From Paraburkholderia tropica (lineage in GTDB: Bacteria > Pseudomonadota > Gammaproteobacteria > Burkholderiales > Burkholderiaceae): DNA of 64,000 nucleotides. The stretch's first letter is position 1. Each line of letters starts with the position of its first letter. Positions 17,607-26,887 of the stretch are shown piece after piece. A model generated the notes under the pieces. It saw only the letters and a program-made list of their open reading frames with translations. It did no database searches and was not told where the DNA came from. The stretch is from assembly GCF_900109265.1 (NCBI RefSeq), contig NZ_FNZM01000028.1, forward strand, positions 1 to 64,000, given 5' to 3'. A program made the translations under genes and the position numbers.

Positions 17607-18886
17607 GCTGGTCCGAACGATTCGGCGGGCGGCTGTCGCGCGAAGCGAGCGGCGGTGCAACGGACGGCGCGCGCGGCGCAGGCGGCGCCAACGGCGCGCG
17701 CACGAGCGGCATTTCGAGCGTCGTCAACGGCGTGCGTCCGGCGCGCTCGCGCATGCTCGACTACGACCACTCGCTGCTGTGGGCCGTGATCGCGCTGCTC
17801 GGTCTCGGCGTGGTGATGGTCTATTCGGCCTCGATCGCCATGCCTGATTCGCCGAAGTACGCGTCGTACCGCGACTGGGCGTTTCTCGCGCGTCACATCG
17901 TGTCGCTCGTGGTCGCCACGGTCGCGGCGCTGATCGCGTTCCGCATTCCGGTTTCCGTCTGGGAGCGTTACGCGCCCAAGCTCTTTCTGATCGCGCTGGG
18001 CATGCTCGTCGTGGTGCTGATTCCGCACATCGGCAAGGGCGTGAACGGCGCGCGCCGCTGGATTCCGCTCGGCATCACCAACATGCAGCCGTCGGAAATC
18101 ATGAAGCTCGCGGTGACGATCTACGCCGCGAACTACACGGTGCGCAAGCAGGAATACATGCACAGTTTCGCCAAGGGCTTCTTGCCGATGGCGTTCGCCG
18201 TGGGCGTGGTGGGCGCGTTGCTGCTGCTCGAGCCGGACATGGGCGCGTTCATGGTGATCGCGGCGATCGCGATGGGCGTGCTGTTCCTCGGCGGCGTGAA
18301 CGGCAAGCTGTTCGGCGGCCTCGTGGCCACGGCGGTCGGCACCTTCACGCTGCTCGTGTGGGCGTCGCCGTGGCGTCGCGAGCGGATCTTCGCGTACCTC
18401 GATCCGTGGGACGACCGTTACGCGCAGGGCAAGGCGTATCAGCTCACGCACTCGCTGATCGCGTTCGGCCGCGGCGAATGGTTCGGCGTGGGCCTCGGCG
18501 GCAGCGTCGAAAAGCTCAACTATCTGCCCGAAGCGCACACCGACTTCATTCTCGCCGTGATCGGCGAGGAACTCGGTTTCGTCGGCGTGCTGGTCGTGAT
18601 CCTGCTGTTCTACTGGATCGTGCGGCGCTCGTTCGAGATCGGCCGCCAGGCGCTCGCGCTCGACCGCACCTTCGCCGGTCTGGTCGCGAAGGGGCTCGGC
18701 GTGTGGTTCGGCGCGCAGGCCTTCATCAACATGGGCGTGAACCTCGGCTTGCTGCCGACCAAGGGGCTCACGCTGCCGCTCGTGAGCTACGGCGGCTCGG
18801 GCATTTTGCTGAACTGCATCGCGGTGGCGCTGCTGCTGCGCGTCGATTACGAGAACCGGGTTTTGATGCGCGGAGGCAAGGTATGA
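17603..18886 (+). CDS. ftsW: Septal peptidoglycan glycosyltransferase FtsW
   Basis: This 427-aa SEDS-family polytopic membrane protein polymerises lipid II at the septum with FtsI. The DYDHSLLWAVIALLGLG segment opens the first membrane helix near residue 52. NGARRWI near 146-152, LEPDMGAFMV near 210-219 and the final LPLVSYGGSGIL near 391-402 are SEDS signatures, with the catalytic Asp in EPD. About 50 cytoplasmic residues rich in Gly/Ala precede the first helix. The ATG at 17603 overlaps the murD stop. Confidence 0.95.
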   Translation: MSWSERFGGRLSREASGGATDGARGAGGANGARTSGISSVVNGVRPARSRMLDYDHSLLWAVIALLGLGVVMVYSASIAMPDSPKYASYRDWAFLARHIVSLVVATVAALIAFRIPVSVWERYAPKLFLIALGMLVVVLIPHIGKGVNGARRWIPLGITNMQPSEIMKLAVTIYAANYTVRKQEYMHSFAKGFLPMAFAVGVVGALLLLEPDMGAFMVIAAIAMGVLFLGGVNGKLFGGLVATAVGTFTLLVWASPWRRERIFAYLDPWDDRYAQGKAYQLTHSLIAFGRGEWFGVGLGGSVEKLNYLPEAHTDFILAVIGEELGFVGVLVVILLFYWIVRRSFEIGRQALALDRTFAGLVAKGLGVWFGAQAFINMGVNLGLLPTKGLTLPLVSYGGSGILLNCIAVALLLRVDYENRVLMRGGKV

Positions 18887-19986
18887 CCGCAGCAACGCGC
18901 ACGCTCATGGTGATGGCCGGCGGCACCGGGGGACACGTGTTCCCGGGGCTCGCCGTCGCGCATCGCATGGAGCAGTGGGGCTGGCGCGTGGTGTGGCTCG
19001 GCAACCCCGCGGGTATGGAAGCGACGCTCGTGCCGAAGCACGGCATCACGATGGAATACGTGCGTTTCGGCGGCGTGCGCGGCAAGGGCATCAAGACCAA
19101 GCTGATGCTGCCGCTGAACCTGCTGCGCGCCTGCACGCAAAGTCTCGCGGCGCTGCGCCGCGTGAAGCCCGACGTCGTGCTCGGCATGGGCGGCTACATC
19201 ACGTTCCCGGCGGGCGTGATGAGCGCGCTCTCGGGCCGTCCGCTCGTGCTGCACGAACAGAACTCCATCGCGGGCCTCGCGAACAAGGTGCTCGCGAAAC
19301 TCGCGAAGCGCGTGCTCGTGGCGTTCCCCGGCGCGCTGCCGCACGCCGAGTGGACCGGCAATCCGATCCGCGAGGAACTCGAACACGTCGTGCAGCCGAA
19401 GGACCGTTACGCGCAGCGCAGCGGTCCGCTGCGCGTGCTCGTCGTGGGCGGCAGTCTCGGCGCGGCGGCGCTCAACGAAGTCGTGCCGCGCGCGCTGTCG
19501 ATGCTCGCGCCGGGCGAGCGTCCGCAGGTCGTGCATCAGGCGGGCGCGAAGCATATCGACGCGCTGCGCCAGAACTATCTCGACGCCGGTATCGAGCCGG
19601 GCGAAGCGGCGCAACTCGTGCCGTTCATCGACGACATGGCCAGCGCCTATGAGCGCGCGGATCTCGTGATCTGCCGTTCGGGCGCGATGACCGTGGCCGA
19701 GATCGCGGCGGTGGGCGTGGCGGCGCTGTTCGTGCCGTTCCCCTACGCGGTCGACGACCACCAGACCACCAACGCGGCGTTCCTCGCGGAGCAGGGCGCG
19801 GCGCGCGTGGTGCAGCAGAGCGAGCTCTCGGCAGAGGCGCTCGCGGATTGGCTCAAGCAACAAACCAGAGAATCGCTGGCGGAAATGGCAGAGCGCGCTC
19901 GCGCGCTCGCGAAACCCGACGCCGCCGATCAGGTCGCGCGCATCTGCGCGGCCGTGGCGGGCGTAAGCGCGGGAGGAAAGCAATGA
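18883..19986 (+). CDS. murG: UDP-GlcNAc--MurNAc-pentapeptide-undecaprenol GlcNAc transferase
   Basis: This 367-aa peripheral inner-face glycosyltransferase (GT28) converts lipid I to lipid II. The N-terminal loop MAGGTGGHVFPGLA near 9-22 and a second Gly-rich loop VVGGSLGAAALNE near 187-199 bind substrates. HEQNSIAGLANK near 124-135 and CRSGAMTVAEIAA near 265-277 are family motifs. The ATG at 18883 overlaps the ftsW stop and gives normal family length. It overlaps murC by four bases. Confidence 0.96.
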   Translation: MTAATRTLMVMAGGTGGHVFPGLAVAHRMEQWGWRVVWLGNPAGMEATLVPKHGITMEYVRFGGVRGKGIKTKLMLPLNLLRACTQSLAALRRVKPDVVLGMGGYITFPAGVMSALSGRPLVLHEQNSIAGLANKVLAKLAKRVLVAFPGALPHAEWTGNPIREELEHVVQPKDRYAQRSGPLRVLVVGGSLGAAALNEVVPRALSMLAPGERPQVVHQAGAKHIDALRQNYLDAGIEPGEAAQLVPFIDDMASAYERADLVICRSGAMTVAEIAAVGVAALFVPFPYAVDDHQTTNAAFLAEQGAARVVQQSELSAEALADWLKQQTRESLAEMAERARALAKPDAADQVARICAAVAGVSAGGKQ

Positions 19987-21377
19987 AACACATCGTCAAA
20001 CACATCCATTTCGTCGGCATCGGCGGCGCGGGCATGAGCGGCATCGCCGAAGTGCTCGTCAACCTCGGCTATCACGTGAGCGGCTCGGACCTCGCGAAGA
20101 ACGCGGTCACCGACCGCCTCGCCGCGCTCGGCGCGCGCATCGCGATCGGCCACGACGCAGAGAACATCGAAGGCGCCAACGCCGTGGTCGTCTCCACGGC
20201 CGTGCGCAGCGACAACCCCGAAGTGCTGGCCGCGCGCCATCGCCGCATTCCCATCGTGCCGCGCGCCGTGATGCTCGCGGAACTCATGCGCCTCAAGCAG
20301 GGCATCGCGATCGCGGGCACGCACGGCAAGACCACGACCACCTCGCTGGTCGCGAGCGTGCTGGCGGCGGGCGGGCTCGACCCGACCTTCGTGATCGGCG
20401 GCCGTCTGAACAGCGCGGGCGCGAATGCGCGTCTGGGCACGGGCGACTTCATCGTCGCGGAAGCCGACGAGTCGGACGCCTCGTTCCTGAATCTCTTCCC
20501 GGTGATCGAAGTCATCACGAACATCGACGCCGATCACATGGACACCTACGGGCACGACTTCGCGCGCCTGAAGCAGGCGTTCATCGAATTCACGCATCGC
20601 CTGCCGTTCTACGGCATCGCGGTGCTGTGCGTCGACGACCCGAACGTGAAGGAAATTCTGCCGTTCGTCTCGAAGCCGATCATCCGTTACGGCTTCGCGC
20701 CGGACGCCCAGGTGCGCGCGGTGAACGTGGTGCCGCGCGACGGCAAGATGTATTTCACGGCGATGCGCGAAGATGCGCCGTCGCTCGACATCGTGCTGAA
20801 CCTGCCGGGCGATCACAACGTGCAAAACGCGCTCGCGGCCATTGCGATCGCGACCGAGCTCGAAGTGAAGGATGAATACATCCAGAGCGCGCTGGCCGAA
20901 TTCAACGGCGTGGGCCGTCGTTTTCAGCGCTACGGCGAAATTCCGGTCAACGGCGGCGGTACTTACACGTTGATCGACGACTACGGCCACCATCCGGTCG
21001 AAATGGCGGCGACAATTGCGGCCGCGCGCGGCGCGTTTCCGGGCCGCCGTCTCGTGCTGGCGTTCCAGCCGCACCGCTACACGCGTACGCGCGATTGCTT
21101 CGAAGACTTCGTGCGCGTGCTGTCGACGACCGACGCGCTCGTGCTCACCGACGTCTACGCGGCCGGCGAAGCGCCGATCGTCGCGGCCGACGGCCGGGCG
21201 CTCGCGCGCGCGATCCGCGTGGCGGGCAAGGTCGAGCCGGTGTTTATCGAAACGGTGGATGAGATGCCGGACGCGCTGGCCGCGGTGGTCCGCGACGGCG
21301 ATGTGGTGATTACGATGGGCGCGGGTTCGATCGGCGGCGTGCCGGGCCGGATCGCGCAACAGGAACAAAAGGCGTGA
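19983..21377 (+). CDS. murC: UDP-N-acetylmuramate--L-alanine ligase
   Basis: This 464-aa ligase starts the peptide stem by joining L-alanine to UDP-MurNAc. The N-terminal IHFVGIGGAGMSGIAEVL near 9-26, ATP loop IAGTHGKTTTTS near 109-120 and DDYGHHPVEMAATI near 331-344 are MurC signatures. GGAGGAAAG precedes the ATG at 19983, which also overlaps the murG stop. The stop overlaps the GTG start of ddl. Confidence 0.96.
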   Translation: MKHIVKHIHFVGIGGAGMSGIAEVLVNLGYHVSGSDLAKNAVTDRLAALGARIAIGHDAENIEGANAVVVSTAVRSDNPEVLAARHRRIPIVPRAVMLAELMRLKQGIAIAGTHGKTTTTSLVASVLAAGGLDPTFVIGGRLNSAGANARLGTGDFIVAEADESDASFLNLFPVIEVITNIDADHMDTYGHDFARLKQAFIEFTHRLPFYGIAVLCVDDPNVKEILPFVSKPIIRYGFAPDAQVRAVNVVPRDGKMYFTAMREDAPSLDIVLNLPGDHNVQNALAAIAIATELEVKDEYIQSALAEFNGVGRRFQRYGEIPVNGGGTYTLIDDYGHHPVEMAATIAAARGAFPGRRLVLAFQPHRYTRTRDCFEDFVRVLSTTDALVLTDVYAAGEAPIVAADGRALARAIRVAGKVEPVFIETVDEMPDALAAVVRDGDVVITMGAGSIGGVPGRIAQQEQKA

Positions 21378-22345
21378 GCGACATGAGCAGTATCGATACC
21401 CAATACGAGAAGATCGACCCGAAGCAGTTTGGCAAGGTGGCCGTGCTGCTCGGCGGCGTGTCCGCCGAGCGCGAGGTGTCGCTCAAGTCGGGCTCGCTCG
21501 TGCTGCAGGCGCTGCAAAGCGCCGGCATCGACGCGCATGCGTTCGATCCGTCCGAGCGTCCGCTGTCGGCGCTCAAGGAAGAAGGCTTCGTGCGCGCGTT
21601 CAACGCGCTGCATGGCGGCTACGGCGAGAACGGCCAGATCCAGGGCGCGCTCGACTTCTACGGCATTCGTTATACGGGCACGGGCGTGCTCGGTTCGGCG
21701 CTCGGTCTCGACAAATTCCGCAGCAAGCTCGTGTGGCAGCAACTGGGCATTCCCACGCCGGCGTTCGAAGCCGTGCTGCGCGGCGACGACTTCGCGGCGC
21801 GCGCGCCGCAGATCGTCGCGAAGCTCGGTCTGCCGCTGTTCGTGAAGCCCGCGAGCGAAGGGTCGAGCGTGGCCGTCATCAAGGTGAAGCAGGCCGCCGA
21901 ACTCGTGCCGGCGCTCGAGGAAGCCGCGAAGCACGACAAGATCGTGCTGGTGGAAAAGAGCATCGAAGGCGGCGGCGAGTACACCGCGTGCATCGCGGGC
22001 GACCTCGATCTGCCGATCATCAAGATCGTGCCGGCCGGCGAGTTCTACGACTACGACGCGAAGTACATCCTCGACACGACGCAGTATCTGATCCCGTGCG
22101 GCGTCGCGCCGGAGAAGGAAGCGGAACTGAAGAAGCTCGCGCGCCGCGCGTTCGACGTGCTCGGCTGCACCGACTGGGGCCGCGCCGACTTCATGATGGA
22201 CCGCGCAGGCAACCCGTATTTCCTCGAAGTGAACACGGCGCCCGGCATGACCGATCACTCGCTGCCGCCGAAGGCCGCGCGTTCGGTGGGCATCGAGTAT
22301 CCGGAGCTCGTGGTGCGCGTGCTGGCACTCACGCTGAAAGATTGA
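21374..22345 (+). CDS. ddl: D-alanine--D-alanine ligase
   Basis: This 323-aa ATP-grasp enzyme makes D-Ala-D-Ala for MurF. The LLGGVSAEREVSLKSG block near 26-41, HGGYGENGQIQGALDFYGI near 78-96, KPASEGSSVAVIKV near 158-171 and FLEVNTAPGMTDHSL near 281-295 form the substrate and metal sites. I chose the GTG at 21374 because it overlaps the murC stop in the same style as its neighbours. An ATG at 21383 would give a 320-aa protein and is equally possible. Confidence 0.94.
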   Translation: MSDMSSIDTQYEKIDPKQFGKVAVLLGGVSAEREVSLKSGSLVLQALQSAGIDAHAFDPSERPLSALKEEGFVRAFNALHGGYGENGQIQGALDFYGIRYTGTGVLGSALGLDKFRSKLVWQQLGIPTPAFEAVLRGDDFAARAPQIVAKLGLPLFVKPASEGSSVAVIKVKQAAELVPALEEAAKHDKIVLVEKSIEGGGEYTACIAGDLDLPIIKIVPAGEFYDYDAKYILDTTQYLIPCGVAPEKEAELKKLARRAFDVLGCTDWGRADFMMDRAGNPYFLEVNTAPGMTDHSLPPKAARSVGIEYPELVVRVLALTLKD

Positions 22346-22405
22346 ACCCTTAATTAATCTCTGACCGACGAATTGCAGTCCGTGCATTGAATCGACAATC
22401 TCGAC

Positions 22406-23161
22406 ATGTGGAATAACGTACGCCAGCTCAACCTTGCCGCCAACGCGTTGCACGCGCTGCTCGCGCTCGCGCTTCTGGCGGCTGGCTGCTACTGGCTCGT
22501 GCAGCGTCCGAACTTCGCGCTGCGCGAGATCCGCATCGAGGGCGACACCGAGCACATCAACGCGCCGACGGTGCGCGCGAGCGTGGTCGGCCGGCTCAAG
22601 GGCAACTTCTTCACCGTCGATCTCGATACCGCGCGCGCCGCGTTCGAGCAGATGCCGTGGGTGCGCCATGCGAGCGTGCGCCGCGTCTGGCCGAATGCGC
22701 TGGCGGTGTCGCTCGAGGAGTACAAGCCGCTCGGCACGTGGGGCAGCGATCAGCTCGTGAGCACCGACGGCGAACTGTTCACCGCGAACCAGGGCGAGCT
22801 CGACGAAGACCTGCCCGCGTTCGACGGTCCCGACGGCACCGCGCCCGAAGTGGTCGCGCGCTATCGCGATCTGCAGAAGTGGTTCGCGCCGCTTGGCATC
22901 GAGCCCGACGAAGTCACGCTGTCGTCGCGCTACGCGTGGACAGTGAAGCTGTCGAACGGCATGGAAGTGGAGCTGGGCCGCGAGCGCAACGCCGACACGC
23001 TCGGCGAGCGCGCGCATCGCCTCATCGCCGCGTGGTCGGCGGTCACGCAACGCTGGGGGAAAGACATCGAGTATGCGGACTTGCGCTATCCGAACGGTTT
23101 CGCGATTCGGGCCGCCGGCATGCGGTTCATCAACGACACGCCGGGCCCCGGCAAGAAGTAA
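22406..23161 (+). CDS. ftsQ: Cell division protein FtsQ
   Basis: This 251-aa bitopic inner membrane protein anchors the FtsQLB complex. After a short cytoplasmic part there is one membrane segment (about 12-32). The POTRA domain follows (about 37-105, FALREIRIEGDTEHIN to the beta strand LAVSLEEYKPLGTWG), then the beta domain. It is separated from ddl by 60 bp and from ftsA by 27 bp, unlike the tightly overlapping genes before it. Confidence 0.93.
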   Translation: MWNNVRQLNLAANALHALLALALLAAGCYWLVQRPNFALREIRIEGDTEHINAPTVRASVVGRLKGNFFTVDLDTARAAFEQMPWVRHASVRRVWPNALAVSLEEYKPLGTWGSDQLVSTDGELFTANQGELDEDLPAFDGPDGTAPEVVARYRDLQKWFAPLGIEPDEVTLSSRYAWTVKLSNGMEVELGRERNADTLGERAHRLIAAWSAVTQRWGKDIEYADLRYPNGFAIRAAGMRFINDTPGPGKK

Positions 23162-23188
23162 CAGCACATCACACGCAACGAGCACGAT

Positions 23189-24421
23189 ATGAGTAAAGAC
23201 TATAAGGATCTGCTGGTCAGCCTCGACATCGGGACGTCGAAGGTGGTGGCCGTCGTCGCCGAATTGAAGGGCGAAGGCCACTACGAGGTGATCGGCCTCG
23301 GCCAGAGCGAATCGAAAGGTCTCAAGAAGGGCGTGGTGGTGAACATCGAGGCCACGGTGCAGTCTATCCAGCGTGCGCTCGAAGAAGCGGAACTCATGGC
23401 CGACTGCAAGATCACTAATGTGTTCACCGGCATCGCAGGCAGCCATATCCGCAGCTTCAACTCGAGCGGCATGGTCGCCATCAAGGAGAAGGAAGTCACG
23501 CAGACCGATGTGGCGCGCGTGATCGAAACCGCGAAGGCGATCAACATTCCGACCGATCAGCAGGTGCTGCATATCCTCACGCAGGAATTCATCATCGACG
23601 GTCAGGAAGATGTGCGCGAGCCGATCGGCATGAGCGGCATCCGCCTCGAAGTGAAGGTGCATATCGTCACGGGCGCGGTGAGCGCGGCGCAGAACATCGT
23701 GAAGTGCGTGCGCCGCTGCGGCCTCGAAGTGAACGACCTGATCCTGCAACCGCTGGCGTCGTCGCTGGCGGTGCTCACCGACGACGAGAAGGAACTCGGC
23801 GTGGTGCTGGTGGACGTGGGCGGCGGCACGACGGACATCGCGATCTTCAGCGAAGGCGCGATCCGTCACACGGCGGTGATTCCGATCGCCGGCGACCAGG
23901 TGACGAGCGACATCGCGATGGCGCTGCGCACGCCCACGCCGGACGCGGAAGACATCAAGGTGAGCTACGGCATCGCGAAGCAGGCGCTCGCCGATCCGGA
24001 CGAGATGATCGAAGTGCCGGGTCTGGGCGAGCGCGGTCCGCGCACGCTGTCGCGCCAGGCGCTGGCGGCCGTGATCGAGCCGCGCGTCGAAGAACTGTTC
24101 TCGCTCGTGCAGCAGGTCGTGCGCGAGTCGGGTTACGAAGAACTGCTGAGCTCGGGCGTCGTCCTCACGGGCGGCGCGGCGATGATGCCGGGCATGGTCG
24201 AGCTGGGCGAAGACATCTTTTTGAAGCCGGTGCGCATTGGCGTGCCGGAGTACGCGGGCGGTCTCGCCGACGTCGTGCGCAATCCGCGCTATTCGACGGC
24301 GATGGGACTGCTGGCGGAAGGCCGCGCGCAGCGTATGCGCGGCCGCAAGGTAGCGGTGCAGTCGGGATCGATGGGCCAGGTCTTCACGCGTATGAAGGAC
24401 TGGTTCCTCGGCAACTTCTGA
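23189..24421 (+). CDS. ftsA: Cell division protein FtsA
   Basis: This 410-aa actin-like ATPase tethers FtsZ to the membrane. The phosphate-1 loop VSLDIGTSKVVAVVAEL near 10-26, phosphate-2 VLVDVGGGTTDIAIF near 206-220 and the adenosine motif VLTGGAAMMPG near 325-335 are present. The C-terminus (MGQVFTRMKDWFLGNF) is an amphipathic membrane-targeting helix of the expected kind. It lies between ftsQ and ftsZ with a 154-bp gap before ftsZ. Confidence 0.96.
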   Translation: MSKDYKDLLVSLDIGTSKVVAVVAELKGEGHYEVIGLGQSESKGLKKGVVVNIEATVQSIQRALEEAELMADCKITNVFTGIAGSHIRSFNSSGMVAIKEKEVTQTDVARVIETAKAINIPTDQQVLHILTQEFIIDGQEDVREPIGMSGIRLEVKVHIVTGAVSAAQNIVKCVRRCGLEVNDLILQPLASSLAVLTDDEKELGVVLVDVGGGTTDIAIFSEGAIRHTAVIPIAGDQVTSDIAMALRTPTPDAEDIKVSYGIAKQALADPDEMIEVPGLGERGPRTLSRQALAAVIEPRVEELFSLVQQVVRESGYEELLSSGVVLTGGAAMMPGMVELGEDIFLKPVRIGVPEYAGGLADVVRNPRYSTAMGLLAEGRAQRMRGRKVAVQSGSMGQVFTRMKDWFLGNF

Positions 24422-24575
24422 TACCGCGCCGACAGGTTGAAGCAGCTAACGCAGCAACAAGGGTTAAAGCAGAGACCGATAGCGCTGGTGACGGCGGCTG
24501 GCGCGCAGTGGAGGGTTGCCCGACTCTCCCTGAATAACTGCCGAGGAGCGGAATCTTTTTCTTGACGGAGGCAAC

Positions 24576-25769
24576 ATGGAATTCCAGATGCTGGAAACGG
24601 AAACCAACGGCACCATCATCAAGGTGGTGGGCGTCGGTGGCGCTGGCGGCAATGCCGTTCAGCACATGATCAACCGCGGCGTGCAAGGCGTCGACTTCAT
24701 CGTGATGAACACGGACGCCCAGGCGCTCTCGCGTTCGCGCGCGCCGGCCGTGATCCAGCTGGGCAGCACGGGTCTGGGCGCGGGTGCGAAGCCGGAAATG
24801 GGCCGCGCCGCCGCTGAAGAAGCACGCGAACGCATCGCCGACGCACTGCGCGGCGCGCACATGGTGTTCATCACCGCCGGCATGGGCGGCGGCACGGGTA
24901 CGGGTGCAGCGCCCGTGGTCGCGCAGATCGCCAAGGAAATGGGCATTCTCACGGTCGGTGTCGTGAGCAAGCCGTTTGAATTCGAAGGTGGCAAGCGCAT
25001 GCGTGTGGCGGAAGCCGGCTCGCAGCAACTGGAGGATCACGTCGACTCGCTGATCGTCGTCCTGAACGACAAGCTGTTCGACGTGATGGGCGATGACGCC
25101 GAGATGGACAAGTGCTTCCAGTGCGCGGACGACGTTCTGAACAACGCAGTTGCGGGCATCGCCGAAATCATCAACGTCGACGGTCTGGTGAACGTCGACT
25201 TTGAAGACGTGAAGACGGTGATGGGCGAGCAGGGCAAGGCGATGATGGGCACGGCCACGGTGGCCGGCGTCGATCGCGCGCGTCTGGCCGCGGAACAGGC
25301 GGTCGCAAGCCCGCTGCTCGAAGGCGTCGATCTGTCGGGCGCGCGTGGCGTGCTGGTCAACATCACGTCGAGCCGTTCGCTGCGTCTTTCGGAAACGCGT
25401 GAAGTCATGAACACCATCAAGAGCTACGCGGCGGAAGACGCCACGGTGATCTTCGGTGCCGTGTACGACGACGCGATGGGCGACGCGCTGCGCGTGACGG
25501 TGGTGGCAACGGGCCTCGGCCGCGCTGCCGCATCGAAGCAGCAAGCCGCACCGATGACGTTGCTGCGCACGGGCACGGACAACCATCCGGTTGCCGCCGC
25601 GCCGCATTCGTACGCACCGCCGCCCAACACCGCCGACTACGGCGCGCTCGACACGCCGGCTGTGTGGCGTACGTCGCGCGACACCGCGGCTTCGCACGTG
25701 CAGGCGCTGCAGGAAAAGGGCGTCGACACGTACGACATCCCGGCGTTCCTGCGCAAGCAGGCGGACTAA
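24576..25769 (+). CDS. ftsZ: Cell division GTPase FtsZ
   Basis: This 397-aa tubulin homologue forms the cytokinetic ring. The nucleotide site shows GVGGAGGNAVQHM near 20-32, the tubulin signature AGMGGGTGTGAAP near 105-117 and the catalytic T7 loop (NVDFEDVKTVM) near 205-215. A variable linker (about 318-382) leads to the C-terminal peptide YDIPAFLRKQ, which binds FtsA, ZipA and ZapD; zapD is also in this window. A strong GGAGG ribosome-binding site precedes the ATG. It is the last gene of the cluster. Confidence 0.97.
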   Translation: MEFQMLETETNGTIIKVVGVGGAGGNAVQHMINRGVQGVDFIVMNTDAQALSRSRAPAVIQLGSTGLGAGAKPEMGRAAAEEARERIADALRGAHMVFITAGMGGGTGTGAAPVVAQIAKEMGILTVGVVSKPFEFEGGKRMRVAEAGSQQLEDHVDSLIVVLNDKLFDVMGDDAEMDKCFQCADDVLNNAVAGIAEIINVDGLVNVDFEDVKTVMGEQGKAMMGTATVAGVDRARLAAEQAVASPLLEGVDLSGARGVLVNITSSRSLRLSETREVMNTIKSYAAEDATVIFGAVYDDAMGDALRVTVVATGLGRAAASKQQAAPMTLLRTGTDNHPVAAAPHSYAPPPNTADYGALDTPAVWRTSRDTAASHVQALQEKGVDTYDIPAFLRKQAD

Positions 25770-26105
25770 GGCGGACTGCGCACTGCTCAGATCCGGCTGC
25801 GGCGTGGCGCATTGGGTTGCGCCCCGCCCGCGGACGGTCAGGCAGGCTGCAAGTCGCGAGAAGACGGGAAAGAACGCGCAACGCCGCATCCCTGTGGATG
25901 CCCGGCTGGGACGCTTGCCCGCTGCGTTTGGACGCACCGTGCGAAGTTGCCCGGATTCCGGCCGACGTTGTCAGGCGCGTCGCCAGCACGCATTTCCTAT
26001 GCGTGAAGCGGGCGCCGGCGGCTTTTTCGGTCCATCGCGACCGGGCGTATGATGGCCCGATGCAGCGTGCCGACGTGCCTTGCGCATCGATGTGAAGGAC
26101 GAGTC
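25770..26105 (+). other. Intergenic region between ftsZ and the peroxiredoxin gene
   Basis: In this 336-bp gap I see no supported gene and no clean intrinsic terminator for the dcw cluster. TATGAT at 26048-26053 is a plausible -10 for the downstream gene, without a recognisable -35. Confidence 0.5.
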
Positions 26106-26615
26106 ATGATCAAACAGGGTGAAACGCTGCCCGATGCGACCCTCTTCGAGTTCATCGAAGACGAGCGCGCGGGCTGCACGCTGGGGCCTAACAGCTTCGG
26201 CGTGCGCGAGCAGACGGCGGGCAAGCGCGTGGTGATCTTCGGATTGCCCGGCGCTTTCACGCCCACCTGCTCGGCGAAGCACGTACCGGGTTATGTCGAA
26301 CAGTTCGACGCGCTGCGCGCGGCGGGCGTCGACGAAATCTGGTGTGTGTCCGTCAACGACGCGTTCGTGATGGGCGCGTGGGGGCGCGATCAGCGGACCT
26401 CGGGCAAGGTACGCATGATGGCCGACGGCAGCGCGGCGTTCACCCGTGCGCTCGGTCTGGAGCAGGATTTGTCGGCGCGTGGCATGGGCATTCGGTCCCA
26501 GCGCTACGCCATGGTGATCGACGACGGCGTGGTCAAGACGCTGAACGTCGAAGCGCCCGGCAAATTCGAAGTCAGCGATGCCGCAAGCATCCTGGCTGCG
26601 CTGAGCCCCGCATGA
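26106..26615 (+). CDS. Peroxiredoxin (AhpC/TSA superfamily, Prx5-like)
   Basis: This 169-aa thiol peroxidase reduces peroxides. The peroxidatic Cys is Cys55 in FGLPGAFTPTCSAKHVPGY, the Prx5-type active site with its conserved Thr and Pro. A second Cys at 24 could serve in resolution, but this is a guess. RSQRYAMVIDDG near 133-144 is the conserved strand before the C-terminal helix. The ATG at 26106 has AAGGAC upstream and gives the usual N-terminus; an upstream in-frame ATG at 26049 lacks one. It lies between ftsZ and lpxC. Confidence 0.92.
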   Translation: MIKQGETLPDATLFEFIEDERAGCTLGPNSFGVREQTAGKRVVIFGLPGAFTPTCSAKHVPGYVEQFDALRAAGVDEIWCVSVNDAFVMGAWGRDQRTSGKVRMMADGSAAFTRALGLEQDLSARGMGIRSQRYAMVIDDGVVKTLNVEAPGKFEVSDAASILAALSPA

Positions 26616-26822
26616 ACGCGTTCGCCGTCCCAGCGTTGCCCTTGCGCAACGGGCCGGCACCGTAAATGTGACGGGCGATTACCTCAAGCCGTGCGGGCCG
26701 ATGGCCGGGAACGCCTCCGTTCCGGTCATCGGCCCGTCGTCCATCCCGACAGCTCCCGTCAGAGTAACAACGGGAAACAGATTGTCACGCCCGGGACGAC
26801 GACGGTTTCTGCATACTTGGAG

Positions 26823-26828
26823 TATAAT
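26823..26828 (+). promoter_or_regulatory. Consensus -10 element of the lpxC promoter
   Basis: A perfect TATAAT lies 53 bp before the lpxC ATG. The -35 region at the right distance (around 26800) is poor. Transcription would start near 26835, giving a leader of about 45 nt that contains the hairpin at 26845-26864. Confidence 0.6.
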
Positions 26829-26844
26829 TCGGGCTATGAGTTAA

Positions 26845-26864
26845 AAAATCCCGATTGGGATTTT
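26845..26864 (+). promoter_or_regulatory. Hairpin in the lpxC 5' leader
   Basis: AAAATCCC, loop GATT, GGGATTTT: a perfect 8-bp stem between the -10 element and the lpxC start. It ends in four T but is followed by CAATG, so it is a weak terminator at best. It would fold in the leader directly upstream of the start region. Confidence 0.6.
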
Positions 26865-26866
26865 CA

Positions 26867-26887
26867 ATGAGTAGAACACTATGTTGA
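26867..26887 (+). other. Six-codon ORF overlapping the lpxC start
   Basis: An ATG at 26867 opens a six-codon frame (MSRTLC) whose TGA at 26885 overlaps the lpxC start in the sequence ATGTTGA. No good ribosome-binding site precedes either ATG: the lpxC one has only GAGTAG about 7 nt away. Coupled translation is possible; chance is the alternative. Confidence 0.3.
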
